Below, piece by piece: positions 1 to 10,379 of a stretch of 64,000 nt of DNA. Both the position numbers and the translations under genes were made by a program. Numbering within the stretch: the first letter of the stretch is position 1; the number at the start of each line of letters is the position of its first letter. The notes under the pieces are model-generated. The model saw nothing but the letters and a program-made list of their open reading frames with translations, had not been told where the DNA came from and did no database searches. Location: the NCBI GenBank assembly GCA_017591395.1, contig WEDG01004086.1:59876-123875 (forward strand). The letters are read 5' to 3'. The stretch comes from Schistocephalus solidus. Lineage: Eukaryota > Platyhelminthes > Cestoda > Diphyllobothriidea > Diphyllobothriidae.

Positions 1-303
1 GGTATTCACCTGAACACCAAACTGAAGATGTACAAGGCCGTCGTCTTGTCGACACTCCTTTACGGAGCGGAAACCTGGACCGTCTACTCGAACCAAGCCA
101 GGAAGCTGAATCACTTTCATCTCAGCTGCCTCCGCAGAATACTGAAGCTGAGATGGCAAGACAGGATCCCGGACACGGAAGTCCTGGAGCGGACCGGAAT
201 CCTCAGCATCCATGCCATGCTGAGGCAAGTGCAACTGCGATGGAGCGGCCACCTGGTAAGAATGGACGACGAGCGACTACCCAAACGACTTTTTCTACGG
301 TGA
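1..303 (+). pseudogene. Reverse transcriptase, C-terminal (post-palm) fragment of LINE copy A
   Basis: The frame opens at the window edge; the first in-frame Met is at 28. It carries the motif [14 protein letters not shown], then [13 protein letters not shown] and [17 protein letters not shown]. This is the conserved block that follows the RT domain in RTE/BovB-like and related LINE proteins. The catalytic motifs would lie upstream, outside the window. An extra T in the run near 290 shifts the frame, so the protein stops at 303 just where the sister copy continues. Fragment of a mobile-element protein, not a host gene. Confidence 0.8.
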
Positions 304-539
304 TGTCGCTACGGGTTCTCGCAGGCAGGGAGGTCAAAAACGACGCTACAAGGACACTTTGAAGACATCGCTGAAGCAACTGCAAATCAACTCTGCGACC
401 TGGGAGGACCTCGCCCAGGATAGACCGGCATGGAGAAGATCAGTGAAGACTGGTTCAGCGATCTATGAGGCCAACCGGATCGCCGCTGCCAAGGCCAAAA
501 AGAGCGGCACGAAAGTCACCAGCGCCCCGGACCAACACC

Positions 540-1370
540 GCCAATGCCCAGGCCCCTGCCAACGTGCCCGCGCTGTCAACGCATCTTCCGCGCGCGAATC
601 GGCCTCTGGTTGGACATCTTCGGACGCAATGCACAAACAATCCGACAATTCCAATTTCTACGTCAAATTCTGCTAACCCTCCTTCTGACTCCCCCTACCC
701 TCACTCCTGTCATCAATTCCATTGCTCCCACCATCACAGAGACCACATCCATCTACTCATCGCCTGTTACCCCCTACCACCGCAAACCACCACCGCCTTC
801 ACTACCACCACCACCACCATCAGCGATGGGGAATCTCTCCTAAGCTGTACTCAATGCGACCGCACATTCACCTCACGAATCGGCCTGGTCGGTCACTTGC
901 GAATACATCGTACAGAGACCGGTGAGCCAGTGCCTGAGCACCATCACACGGCAGAGGTCGTCGCCTCCACTGCCCCTCACTGTCCTCGCGCATTCACTTA
1001 TCGCATAGGCCTATTCGGTCACATGCGCATCCATAACAGCGGAATTAACCACAATGCCGACAACACCGATACACCATGCACACCCTCCGCTCCTGCCATT
1101 CTTAGTGCCCCCTGCCACCCCCCACTACCAGCAATGACATCCTCCCAGCCTCTACCGATTTCTCCTGCCCACACTGAACCCGCAACTTCAACTCACGCAT
1201 CGGCCTGGTCGGTCACCCTGCGAATCCATCGCATGGAGGCTGGTGAACCAGTGCCTGGGGCTCCGACATACAGTCGACGTGCCCGCCTTCACTGCCCTAA
1301 CTGCTTTCGCACATTTACACACCGCATGGGCCTATTAGGACACATGCGCCTCCATGACAACCTCCGGTAA
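540..1370 (+). pseudogene. C-terminal C2H2 zinc-finger array of LINE copy A
   Basis: Five finger units can be traced. The first (about 556-625, CPRC...H type) is broken by a 2-nt insertion. The second (846-910) is intact with CTQC and a 12-residue spacer before H-x3-H. The third (975-1034) has lost its first Cys. The fourth (about 1160-1230) carries a stop between its Cys pair and His pair. The fifth (1290-1352) is intact as CPNC...H-x3-H. Linkers resemble TETGEPVPG and are rich in Thr, Ser and Pro. In LINEs, DNA-binding fingers are usually N-terminal (R2) or CCHC type, so a C-terminal C2H2 array is unusual. It probably helps nucleic-acid binding (inference). Confidence 0.75.
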
Positions 1371-1458
1371 ACCACCGTAGGCTAACCTACATCAGCGCAC
1401 ACTACCTACACCAATGCATCGACAACACTCTCACAATCACCATTTACCATTAGTATAT

Positions 1459-2390
1459 CACGGTTTCCTAGAAACCGTGGCTGGGAAGTCTGCCAATCTG
1501 ACGCTTCCACCAGACCACGCCGTCGGCTCAGTGTATGTGCTGTGTGTGTCGAGTGGCTGACCAGTGAACTGGGAGTCAGACGGCGATGGCTGCTCCATAT
1601 CCCCTGAGTTTGTGAATCCTGGTGTGTGCGTTATGGGGGCCAGGTCGTGCTGTGGCGCGCGAAGACGGGTACGCCGATCCGTCAGCCAATGCGCCCACTC
1701 CCACATCAGGCAACTGACTGGCTCGGACAGTGGTCTGATTGTGGGGTGGGGAGAAAGTGAGGTCGAGAGCTCAGCGTATTTTTCCTCACTATAAACAATC
1801 TGACGCGCTTGAAACTATCACGGTGCGCTAAAAGCCGTGGCTTGGAAGGTTGCCAACTGACGGGATAACTCGGACCGCGTGGTCAGCCCAATGTGTGTTT
1901 TGTGTGGAGTGGCTGACTGGCGGACTGAGAGTCAGGTTGCAATGGCTCCTTCTTACTGTGGCCTTTATGGCACTCCCACTCCGTGGGATCCGAGCCAGGT
2001 GTGGTGGCACGCCCAGGGGCGGCTTAGGCCGCGCCAGCCACCTGCGCCCTCTCCCATCTCCGGTCTTCTTGACTCTGTCTTGACACCGGACTCAGGTGGG
2101 GGAGGAGGAGAGAGTGCGGTAGATGCAGCGCAAGTCTACTATCACTTTAAACTAAATCACGCGCAAGTCACCGTCCCTGCACCACCTGGTGTGGAGCATA
2201 CGGTGGACCTCGTCGAAATCGACGGTCGAACTGCCAGGTACAGGTTCCTCCACCACGGCTATAGTGACGATCATTTTGAATGCAATTGTAACCTAGAACA
2301 GAGAGTTCGAAGTCGGCTACGGAAGGTGTTGTCAATGCTTCAGTTAGTAGAACAATATCCAGGTACCCGGACGGCGACCAGCGTCTGAAG
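1459..2390 (+). repeat. Dispersed repeat R, copy R1
   Basis: Begins with a palindrome (arms CACGGTTT/AAACCGTG, 5-nt loop, 1459-1479) directly after the LINE. The unit contains two diverged halves, about 1471-1800 and 1843-2250: both start with 'ccgtggct-ggaag' and share blocks around 'gagtggctgac' and a G-rich block (near 1742-1765 and 2096-2120). It is nearly identical to the reverse complement of 5492-6263. Diverged relatives lie near 4395, 31850, 32880, 37200, 41500 and 63640. Open frames across it (for example 1879-2388) are accidental: they are not conserved in length between copies. Function unknown; possibly LINE UTR or a non-autonomous passenger. Confidence 0.8.
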
Positions 2391-2399
2391 CAGGGACAT

Positions 2400-4200
2400 C
2401 GTAATTAGCAAAGATCGGGAATTTAGAACGAACAGTTCATGTGGGCACGCTGGTAGTTTTTGAGGGAGGGCAGCTAGATCGTCCAGTGGTTCATGGGTTG
2501 CCCCTACGGTTGCCCCTACCCGGTCCTGGAAAAAGGTTGTGGCATAGTAATCGCCCGAATACCACCCTTTACATTTATATGGTGTACTATTAAAGCGACT
2601 AGTTCTTTCACGAATTTTGTAGTTGCAGGTGCTGGCAATGGTTTAGAGGAGGAATAGAACGCTTCGGAGAAACAAACTTCCTACCCCCGTGGGTAAGGCT
2701 GCTACTTCAAAAGCAGACTTGCCGTGCTGCTAGGCCATTCACTGGAGTTTGCTTTAACAGCACAAAAAATAAACGCCGATATTTTTTTTTATCGTCCGTC
2801 AACTGACGCCGACACCCCTACAGTAAAAACCTCATAAAAATTTTCCAAACATATACTGTTATTCATGACTTCGCTTGGCGAGGCGCCAACACAGAAGTTG
2901 AAGTTTCCGAACGACTCGGTTAAAAATTCAAGCAATGGCAAGGACGCAAAAGGACACGGTCCGCAGTCGCGATAACCACACCGGAAAACTCAAGCATCGG
3001 GTATCCATACGTCTCTGTAAGAACACTGGGGTAAAAAAGTGCATTTTAGCCACTGTTTCACATCACCTTCGAGCTGGTTCGAGCAATCTGTTACATCGAA
3101 CGTGTGGCCCACAGAAAAAGTATTAAAACCATTGACTTTAGGCAGCAAGTATTACACAAAAGCCAATGAGTCGTTCTGGTTGCATCTCTGCCATCCATTA
3201 AATGCTTGATTCCTGCGGTTTCATGAAAGAAGAAACATACAGACAACCTAAGAATGCGAGTTGAAACAAAGTTTGCAATTATGTAGAGGTTTAAAGTAGT
3301 TCAGTTTATTTATTCTCATGGTAAACCTGACAATATTAGGGAATTAAAAGTTTAAACTTGAGTTTTATTACGCCCGTGGGACTTTAAAATATTGACTGAT
3401 AATATTTAATTCCATTTGTTGACGTTCCAGTTCTTTTTCGACTATGAAATGTGAAGCGCTGATCAGAAGGGCGTGCGCCAATTCTAGTTTGAATAAATAC
3501 TTGACCCCTACCGATAGAGGATGATGATTGCGGGTGGCACTGAGGAAGCCTCGAATTTAGGTGCCGCTTTGTGGTTGGTTGGAGACCCATGATTGGCTAA
3601 AAGGGACGAGAGAACCATTCAAAAAAGCTGTTGTCTTGAAATTGGAGTGATTAATAATTCCTTTCTTAATAGGTGCTTTTGTCAGCTTTGAATAATTCAA
3701 TTGAACCTATTGCGCAAAACTCGGTGTCCTCGGTGGGATCCGAACTCACTACAAAAGGGGCAGAGTTTTATTACAACCTTGGCCTCGCTGTCGTAGGTTC
3801 AAATCCCACTGAGACCGCCGAGTACTTGCTTTTCAAAAAGTGAACCACAAGGAACAAGTGAAAATCAGCAGCGGATGCTTGTGTCACTGGGAGAATTCTA
3901 ACAGCCGAACTCTCATATTTACATTAGATTGCGAGAAAAGAAGGAGTGATCACCGATGCAACTGCTGATTGCATGCATCTCTGGCGTTTTGATTGCGAGC
4001 CAGTTGAAATTGAAGCCATAGGAGGCTCACCCTGTGTCACGCAGCTGTAAGATTCATCCGCAAGTCAACATGCACCCTGTCAAACGGTCGTCGGTCCAAT
4101 ATCATACAAAATACACGCTGTTAGGTTGTTTAAAAATTCTCCATCGTGTCATATAACATACTACTCCCTATTTTGTGAGTAACATTATTTTATAATTGTT
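2400..4200. other. Intergenic, mostly featureless
   Basis: No coding exon recognised. The only structure is a tRNA-like fragment near 3725-3825. AT-rich and unique-looking otherwise. Confidence 0.5.
3725..3825 (+). repeat. tRNA-like fragment (possible SINE head)
   Basis: Contains a B-box-like stretch (GGTTCAAATCC near 3798) inside a larger imperfect inverted repeat: 'ctcggtgggat' near 3730 faces 'atcccactgag' near 3806. No cloverleaf with a paired acceptor stem can be drawn, so it is not called a tRNA. Confidence 0.35.
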
Positions 4201-4206
4201 TGTCCG

Positions 4207-4357
4207 ATGCCCTGCAGTGTGTCGGGGAGATAACCCTTTGTCCAACGTTCATTATATGTCAGCCTTTTTTAATTTACAGTATCATTGGCATCAATAGGGA
4301 GCTCAAAGGCTTCGCCTATATTTCCCTTAATAAAACGGAACTGAACTGAACTGAACA
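4207..4357 (+). repeat. Repeat D, copy 1: LINE-like 3' end with pentanucleotide tail
   Basis: About 150 bp, almost the same as 14329-14472, both starting 'tgccctgcag' and ending '...ttaataaaac' followed by tandem CTGAA units. A shared body with a short tandem tail is typical of CR1/RTE-type LINE 3' termini. A shorter relic of the same end lies at 9590-9636, just after the CR1-like relic, which suggests that LINE as its source. Confidence 0.6.
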
Positions 4358-4394
4358 CTGTCACCCATGTGAAAATAGATGCATCGCGCCTGTC

Positions 4395-4800
4395 GGATTG
4401 ATGGCTTGGAAGCTTTCCAACAGATAGGACAACTCGGTCCTCGCAGTCAGTACCTGCTGGAAGTACGGGCTGGAAGGCTGCCATCGTTCTTTCGTATAAT
4501 GGCCTTCCTGGTGCTTTTGCGCACGTGAGGTCCGAGCCGACCTCTGTGGAAACCTGGCAAATTCTGTGGGGACCAAGTCGTATGTGGCACGCGTAGCTGG
4601 ACTGTTTAGATTTTTCTGCCACTGCGCCTGAACCCAACCTGCAGTAGACCTGAGCCTGTCTTGCCATCGGAGCCAGGTGGATGAACGAGAAGAGAGTGCG
4701 TTAGATGGAGTGCAAGTCCGCTTCAAGACAGTTCACACACACACAAGTCACCGGCGCTGCGCTCCCTCCCTAGGGCTCCGATTGGATATCTTCATTCGTG
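4395..4800 (+). repeat. Diverged copy of repeat R (R3)
   Basis: Shares ordered blocks with R1: 'gatggcttggaag', 'gacaactcgg', 'agagagtgcg' followed by 'tagatg', 'gtgcaagtc' and 'cacaagtcaccg'. Much more diverged than R2, so an older copy. The long minus-strand frames here are by-products. Confidence 0.55.
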
Positions 4801-5469
4801 ACGGCCGAACTGTCAACTGATTCTGAATATTAATCTCGTGGTGGAGTAACGTCCGGAGATTCGAGATGCGACAAAAATATAATAAAATGGCATCCGAAAA
4901 ATTACTTTGAAATAAGTCACGTCCCTTTGAAAAGTGAAACATCCCCCAAGCCGCAAGTGGACGAACATGTCCTGCTACTCGATCAGTGAATGCTCGATGA
5001 TAGATCGACGGGTTGAATAACGTTCACTGCCCAAAAGGAAATATGATAAACACGCCCGAAAGAGCAATCACAAGTAAAAACTGAAATTAGAAAGATGTTT
5101 GGACAGAAGAAGTTAAAGGCGTGCGGCATGTAACCCTTGCCGATATCAGTTCCGAGTCGGTATAGACACTTTTTTGCTCTTACTCCGGAGTGGATATGAG
5201 CTAGAGCAAAGGAATATAGCCGTAAGCCCAGCGTAGTATTAGTTAATTTGATGAATTTCTGTACCAACAGAGTTAAAACCGGAGTTGCGGAAGCCCCAGC
5301 CTTGGCAAGATCAACTACTTCACGAAGCTCTCTGAGTGGAGGCATTGCGGATCGATATCAATGCGTAATCATACATGATGCCTCAGCAAGAACCACAGAC
5401 GAACTGCACAGGGACAAATGCACCAACAGTCCAGCCGCATTCCCTACTGCCAGCTGACACCGACGGAGC

Positions 5470-6275
5470 CCTGGTATCAGCCAAGGATACCCGACAGTTC
5501 GACCGTCAATTTCGACGATGTCCACCGTATGCTCCACGGAAGGGTAGTGCAGGGACGGTGACTTGTGCGTGAATTAGTTTTAAGTGATAGTAACCTTGCG
5601 CTGCAGCTACCGCACTCTGTCCTCCTCCCCCAACTGAGACCGGTGTCAAGACAGAGTCAAGAAGACCGGAGGCATAAGAGAGGACGCAGGTGGCTGGCGC
5701 GGCCGGAGCCGCCCCTGGGCGTGCTACCACACCTGGCTCGGATCCCACGGAGTGGGAGTGCCATAAAGGCCACATTAAGAAGGAGCCATTGCAACCTGAC
5801 TCTCAGTCCGCCAGTCAGCCACTCCACACAAAACACACATTGGGCTGACCACGCGGTCCGAGTTATCCCGTCAGTTGGCAACCTTCCAAGCCACGGCTTT
5901 TAGCGCACCGTGATAGTTTCAAGCGCGTAAGATTGTTTATAGTGAGGAACATGCGTTGAGCTGTTGACCTCACTCTCTCCCCAACCCCCACCATCAGACA
6001 CTGTCCAAGCCGGTCAGTTACCTGATGTGGGAGTGGGCGCATTGGCTGACGGATCGGCGTACCCGTCTTCGCGCGCCACAGCACGACCTGGCCCCGCTAA
6101 CGCACACACCAGGATTCACAAACTCATGGGATATGGAGCAGCCATCGCCGTCTGACTCCCAGTCCACTGGTCAGCCACTCGATACACACAGCATATACAC
6201 TAAGCCGATGGCGTGGTCTGGTGGAAGCGTCAGATTGGCAGACTTCCCAGCCACGGTTCCTAGCCAACGATAACC
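5470..6275 (-). repeat. Repeat R, copy R2 (inverted relative to R1)
   Basis: Reverse complement aligns nearly end to end with R1 (about 1468-2245), with only scattered substitutions. With R1 it forms a ~780-bp inverted repeat around a ~3.2-kb spacer. Lacks the zinc-finger region that precedes R1, so R also exists apart from the LINE. Confidence 0.8.
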
Positions 6276-6695
6276 ACTCAACAGAGGAGTGCCTAGCAAG
6301 GTGCACTGTATTTTAATTCAAGGTCTTTCAGAATCCCACACATACACCCACAAAGAATGAATTGCTGCAGAACTTGGCGATTCCAGGATCTCCTCGATGA
6401 AATAAGGCAACCATCGGAAGAAATCACCATCATTGAGGCCTTTCATCTTGAAAGCCGACTACAACCGCCTATAATCGTCGTAGGCAACAATAGGCGGGCA
6501 TAAATGCCCCTTTCTGGGTGTTTTGAATGAAGCCCTCCCGAAATTACGCGTATATTTAGGAGGAATCCTCAACCATCGAAAGAATGACACGCCACAAATT
6601 AGTCCTAGAAGTAAGAGCACGATAAAGCAACGCGGAACAAAACCTGGTGATCAATAAAAACGAGATAGTAAAAGGCGATTCTGCCTCCGTTTGGA

Positions 6696-7046
6696 TCAAG
6701 CTGGTCCGAATGATGACACAGTTGGTTTAGTAGACAGAACAGAATTGTAAACAGATTTCGCATTAACTCTAAGCTTACGGTCAAGCAGGTCAACACGACA
6801 AGTGTAATTTCCAAAACTGACGAACTCCGAATCCATACCTATGCCCTCTCGCCAGACGGGAAAATGGTTGTCGGAATAAAAAGACCGAGAGCGCGCACAT
6901 CCTAGATTTCTGCAGTAACCGAGCAAACCGAACTGGTGGCGGTCAAAACAGTCTGCAGGTCTGAGAGAAAACTGCCAAACTGACGTACAATACGGAAGCA
7001 GTGTGGCCGACCACAAGATATTTCCATATCTTAGCGATGCCTCTAC
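6696..7046 (-). CDS. Unrecognised open frame behind a splice-acceptor-like site
   Basis: On the minus strand a T-rich tract ending in CAG at 7047-7049 is followed by 116 open codons to a stop. The translation has several Cys and aromatic residues and no family I recognise. A second open frame (7043-7267) lies just upstream in another frame. It could be a host exon or an eroded retroelement. Only the open length and the acceptor-like site support it. Confidence 0.2.
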   Translation of the reverse strand, partial: VEASLRYGNILWSATLLPYCTSVWQFSLRPADCFDRHQFGLLGYCRNLGCARSRSFYSDNHFPVWREGIGMDSEFVSFGNYTCRVDLLDRKLRVNAKSVYNSVLSTKPTVSSFGPA

Positions 7047-7689
7047 CTGCAAAAAATTACCCTGAAGCCGATGCCCAATTGCTGGAAAAGCTCTACTTGT
7101 TTGCTACGTAGCCGACTTTTCTCATCATTAGGGATTTGACTGCACCTCACATCGACTGGAACTTGGCCTCCACCGACTGTTCTGAGAGCGCATTCGAAGG
7201 GCAACTTCTGAGTACCACCGCCCATTAGTTTCTCACTCAACATGCCACGCTTCCAAAAAGAGTTCATAAGAGTCAGCAGCTGAACTGCTTCGAATTTGTG
7301 TTCCCTAAGGTACCGGACAAAATCGACCTTGTAAATTGTGTAACCCCATTAGGTCAGAAAGCCCATATAGTTCACATGTGGGAATACACCCTGTTCTCGT
7401 TGCCTGTCCAACTACGTGATCTCAGACCAAACCCATGGCGTGGCAATTTTGAGCAGACGAAAAAGTAACTTCAGCCTGCTGACTGAGCCTTGGCACTCTC
7501 CGGTAAATTTGACGAGGTATGAGCTGAGTTAAAATATATATTTCACAATCTTCTCTCAAGCCACTGTCCGATAATACAAAAAGACTAACGAAGAGACCTC
7601 GTTGGCTGACTCCATCATCAAAGAAGGAAGTCAAAATGAAGACAAAATTGTGGAAAAAGATCTCGAATTGGTTGTAAACCTGAATCATT

Positions 7690-9480
7690 AATCACTTACA
7701 AGTTACAGAGAGATCGGGTTAAAAGTCTCCTCAACAGAGATCGATGTGTCTTCAAAATTGATCTTTTATACGGCATTAGGGTTAATTGAACAGTCCTCTG
7801 CATTTATATATTATAAAGTATGCGGAATGAGGATCATATCCCACTGTTGCGAACTACCAAGGTCGCGGAAATCTCAGAGGCTAAGGATAAGTCTGAGCAT
7901 CCCTCTGAATTCTCCCTGTCCATCGTTACATGAGAACCCAAATTTTTCTCATACATTTATTACGACGAGGAAATGCCTACAGTCGAACGAGTCCTGTTCA
8001 CCGAAGAAATCCTTCAGGAACAGTTGCTAAACTTGACTTCCCCAGGTCTCGATGAAATTCCCACCAAGATTTTGAGGGAGTTAGCTTTTGAAATGATCAA
8101 GATGTTAACCTTGCTTTTCTAGGCATCATTTACTCCTGGGTGCGTACCCCTGATTGGAAGTCCGCAACCACCATTCCGTTATTTAAGAGTGGAAGTCGAG
8201 TTCTTGCGAATAACTACAGGCCAACGAGGTTTACTTCAATTTGTTGCCAAAATCAGGAAGATCATAATTAAAAAAGTGTTTATGCAGCTCATTGAGCAGA
8301 ATTACTTTCTCTCCGATGCCCAACAGGCCTTCGCTGTGGTAGGTCCTGAAGTACAAATATGCTCCTTTCGCTTGAACGCTGGATCAAAGCACCCAACGCA
8401 GGCAATATAGTCCACGCCATCTAAATCGACTACAAACTACTTTCCACGGCATTCCTCTCCAACGTCTCCTGCACAAACTGCGCAGCGCAGGAGTTCGCGG
8501 AAGCCTCCTTATATCACTCGGTAACTTTTTAAATGGACGATTCTAAAGGGTGTATGTCGGGAACCAGTGGTCGACAAAGGTGACCACAGTGAGCGGCGGC
8601 TAACAGTGCTCATGTTCAGGTCTACGTTTTTCCCTGTTTTCATCAATGACTGCGTCACTAACTTAGACTGTGATGCCATCCTGGTCACTTGCGATACAAA
8701 ATTGAAGAAAGTTATTCACTATGCGACCGACGAAGAACACCTTCAAACAGATTTGAGCCGGCTCGAGAACTACTCGAAGCGCTGGCTTATGCACTTACAT
8801 GCAAGCAAGCACCTCTCTCTTCGAATCGACGACTGTAGAGGCTCCAGCCGAGGATTAACCTTCGAAGAAGTACTCCTTTGCAAACAGTGAACATTCAGAA
8901 GGAGTTGGGGGGGGGGGGGTGCGCGGAGTGCATCTTTACTCAAACCAACACTGAAATGCACGAAGGCGACCAAGCCGGCCATGTCTATAATCAGGCGAGC
9001 GTTAACAGGGTTTTAAAAAGATAGCTTCTCCAAAATGTTTAAAGCCTTTGTGCGACCATAGCTGGAATACGCTATAAGACAAGGACTGTCAAGGACTTTA
9101 GTGTCATAGAAAAGGTTCAGATGCGGCCGTCAAAAATTATCAACGGTCCATAAAAGCAGACGGTCGATCCTAAATGTCGTTCCCCTTTCCCACAGTCATG
9201 TAAGAAGGGATCTCGCTGAGCTAACACGCCCACTTTGCACTGTCATCCCCTTAAACTACACACAGGGAAATTTAGAGTAAATGAAGGCAAGATTTTCTTC
9301 CGTAACATCGTGGTTACAGCGTGGAACGCTCTGTCCACTGAGGTTGTTCTCTTCCCATATGTGGGCTCATTTAAACTCAAACCCAACACGCATCAAGCTT
9401 TTCAAATAACAACCACAGATATCTACATAATCTACTTACTATACATGTCATTACCACACAATCATACTACTTATAAAAAT
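7690..9480 (+). mobile_element. Degenerate CR1/jockey-like LINE
   Basis: Pieces of an RT can be followed in order through changing frames. Near 8033 is SPGLDEIPTKILRELA. Around 8155-8225 come DWKSATTIPLFKSG and NYRPT, the motif region before motif A. At 8640-8830 are VFINDCVTNLDC and a D-x2-LQTDLSRLENYSKRWL block. Near 9000-9300 is the region that in CR1 elements follows the palm. The YADD box is replaced by residues like TCD near 8690, so the active site is gone. Many stops and shifts. A poly-G run interrupts it at 8907-8919. Its 3' end is probably the D-type terminus at 9590-9636. Confidence 0.65.
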
Positions 9481-9589
9481 AAGTAGATATTGGTGTTTAT
9501 TATTTTATGTTATACGGACAGTTGCTTGTCGCCTGAAAACAACCTCCTTTTCAATCGGGCTTTATTCATTCATTTGAATTTGTACCAGC

Positions 9590-9636
9590 TATGGAGGTCA
9601 AAGGTAACCGCCTATCCCCTCCTTAATAAAACTGAA
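9590..9636 (+). repeat. Relic of repeat D terminus after the CR1-like LINE
   Basis: The segment 'cgcctat' ... 'ccttaataaaactgaa' matches the last ~45 bp of the two D copies. It sits about 110 bp after the last recognisable CR1-like coding sequence. Confidence 0.45.
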
Positions 9637-9639
9637 ATC

Positions 9640-9960
9640 CTGGTTCGAATGCCAAGTCCAACAAAACCTAGGTTTGGGTAAGGCTGACTAACGACGGCTA
9701 GGACGGAAATGATCACGCCTGCCTCCCTAGTCTTTGTCGATACTGCTCCCTGTGCAGTCGCTATGCGACTGCCTGCGGGGGCTCCAACTGTGCAATTGCA
9801 AGCAAAATTGCGGGACACCCGGCCCGTGGCTCAATCGCAGAGCGTGAGCTTACCGCTCAATGACCCAGAATCCCAGGTTATCCAAACTTGGGACTGGGAA
9901 GGGCCGACTGATTATGGTTAGTTTGGTCAGATATGGACGTCTCAATCGCTTTTTTCTCTG
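9640..9960 (+). repeat. Two eroded tRNA-derived SINE copies
   Basis: First copy: a B-box-like CTGGTTCGAATGCC near 9640, then 'ctgactaacgacggctag' near 9683 and 'ctttgtcgata' near 9730, in SINE order. Second: an A-box-like GTGGCTCAATCGCAGAGC near 9824, a weak B box near 9876 and a decayed core (CTGATTATGG) near 9908. Both have lost the intact ribozyme-like core seen at 28503. Confidence 0.55.
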
Positions 9961-10049
9961 TTGGTGTTTGTTCTAGTGTAGGCGCTGGTTACTTTACCTT
10001 CAGACGGGACTGGCAGGTCTCATAACTTGGTCAGTAAACGTTTCGTGCT

Positions 10050-10215
10050 TATGAACATTGTCAGCAAATACAATGGAGACTGGAATGGCCATTTCTAACT
10101 TATTAGGCGTCATCAGCCAGCCATACCCAACCCCAGTTGGTGCACTACCCGAAGCTCAAACCCGCGACCTGTTGATCAGAATTCCAAAGCTCTAACCATT
10201 GAGCCATGGCTCGTT
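10050..10215 (-). repeat. tRNA-derived SINE with hammerhead-like core
   Basis: On the minus strand: A box TGGCTCAATGGTTAGAGC, B box GCGGGTTTGAGC, then at 10122-10078 the 45-nt core with CTGATGA and GAAA. Stem I (GGCTGG/CCAGTC) and the palindrome ATGGCCAT are identical to the 28503 copy; stem II is weaker (CGCC... / ...GTTA). Confidence 0.7.
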
Positions 10216-10243
10216 TTCCTGTCGATTTAGATCGGGAATAGTG

Positions 10244-10368
10244 ACATTCGTTGATGAAAGCTCCTCGTTCGCTAACGGTACTTACTCGTTCCGTTCTGCC
10301 TTGGGGCTCACTCTCGGGAATTACGAGTGAGTTCCAATAGCAATCGGTGAACGTTCATCAACGAATGT
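10244..10368 (-). repeat. SINE 3'-tail fragment bounded by a 15-bp inverted repeat
   Basis: ACATTCGTTGATGAA at 10244-10258 is exactly repeated in inverted form at 10354-10368. Between them is sequence related to the SINE tail ('gagccccaaggcagaacgg' on the minus strand). Confidence 0.5.
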
Positions 10369-10379
10369 TTCATGATTAC

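Larger units (their letters stand above)
1..1455 (+). mobile_element. 3' portion of a zinc-finger non-LTR retrotransposon (LINE copy A)
   Basis: This copy enters from outside the window and keeps the region downstream of the RT palm, a linker and a C-terminal C2H2 zinc-finger array. It is highly similar to 20390-21840, which gives its reading frames. It ends where an 8-bp-arm palindrome begins and repeat R follows. Frameshifts and stops make it non-functional. Similar EN-RT-zinc-finger proteins are widely annotated in diphyllobothriidean tapeworm genomes (recalled, not searched). Assignment to a LINE clade (RTE-like is my guess) is open. Confidence 0.85.

Noticed and set aside
846..1352. Zinc-finger region as a host transcription factor
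   Set aside because: Continuous with LINE RT sequence in two independent copies; it is the element's C-terminus.
1879..2388. 169-codon open frame in R1 (and 112-codon frame at 5565-5903)
   Set aside because: Lies inside dispersed repeat R; other copies do not keep the frame or length. No domain.
4983..5345. 120-codon minus-strand frame
   Set aside because: No domain, no splice signals, no conservation evidence; likely chance.
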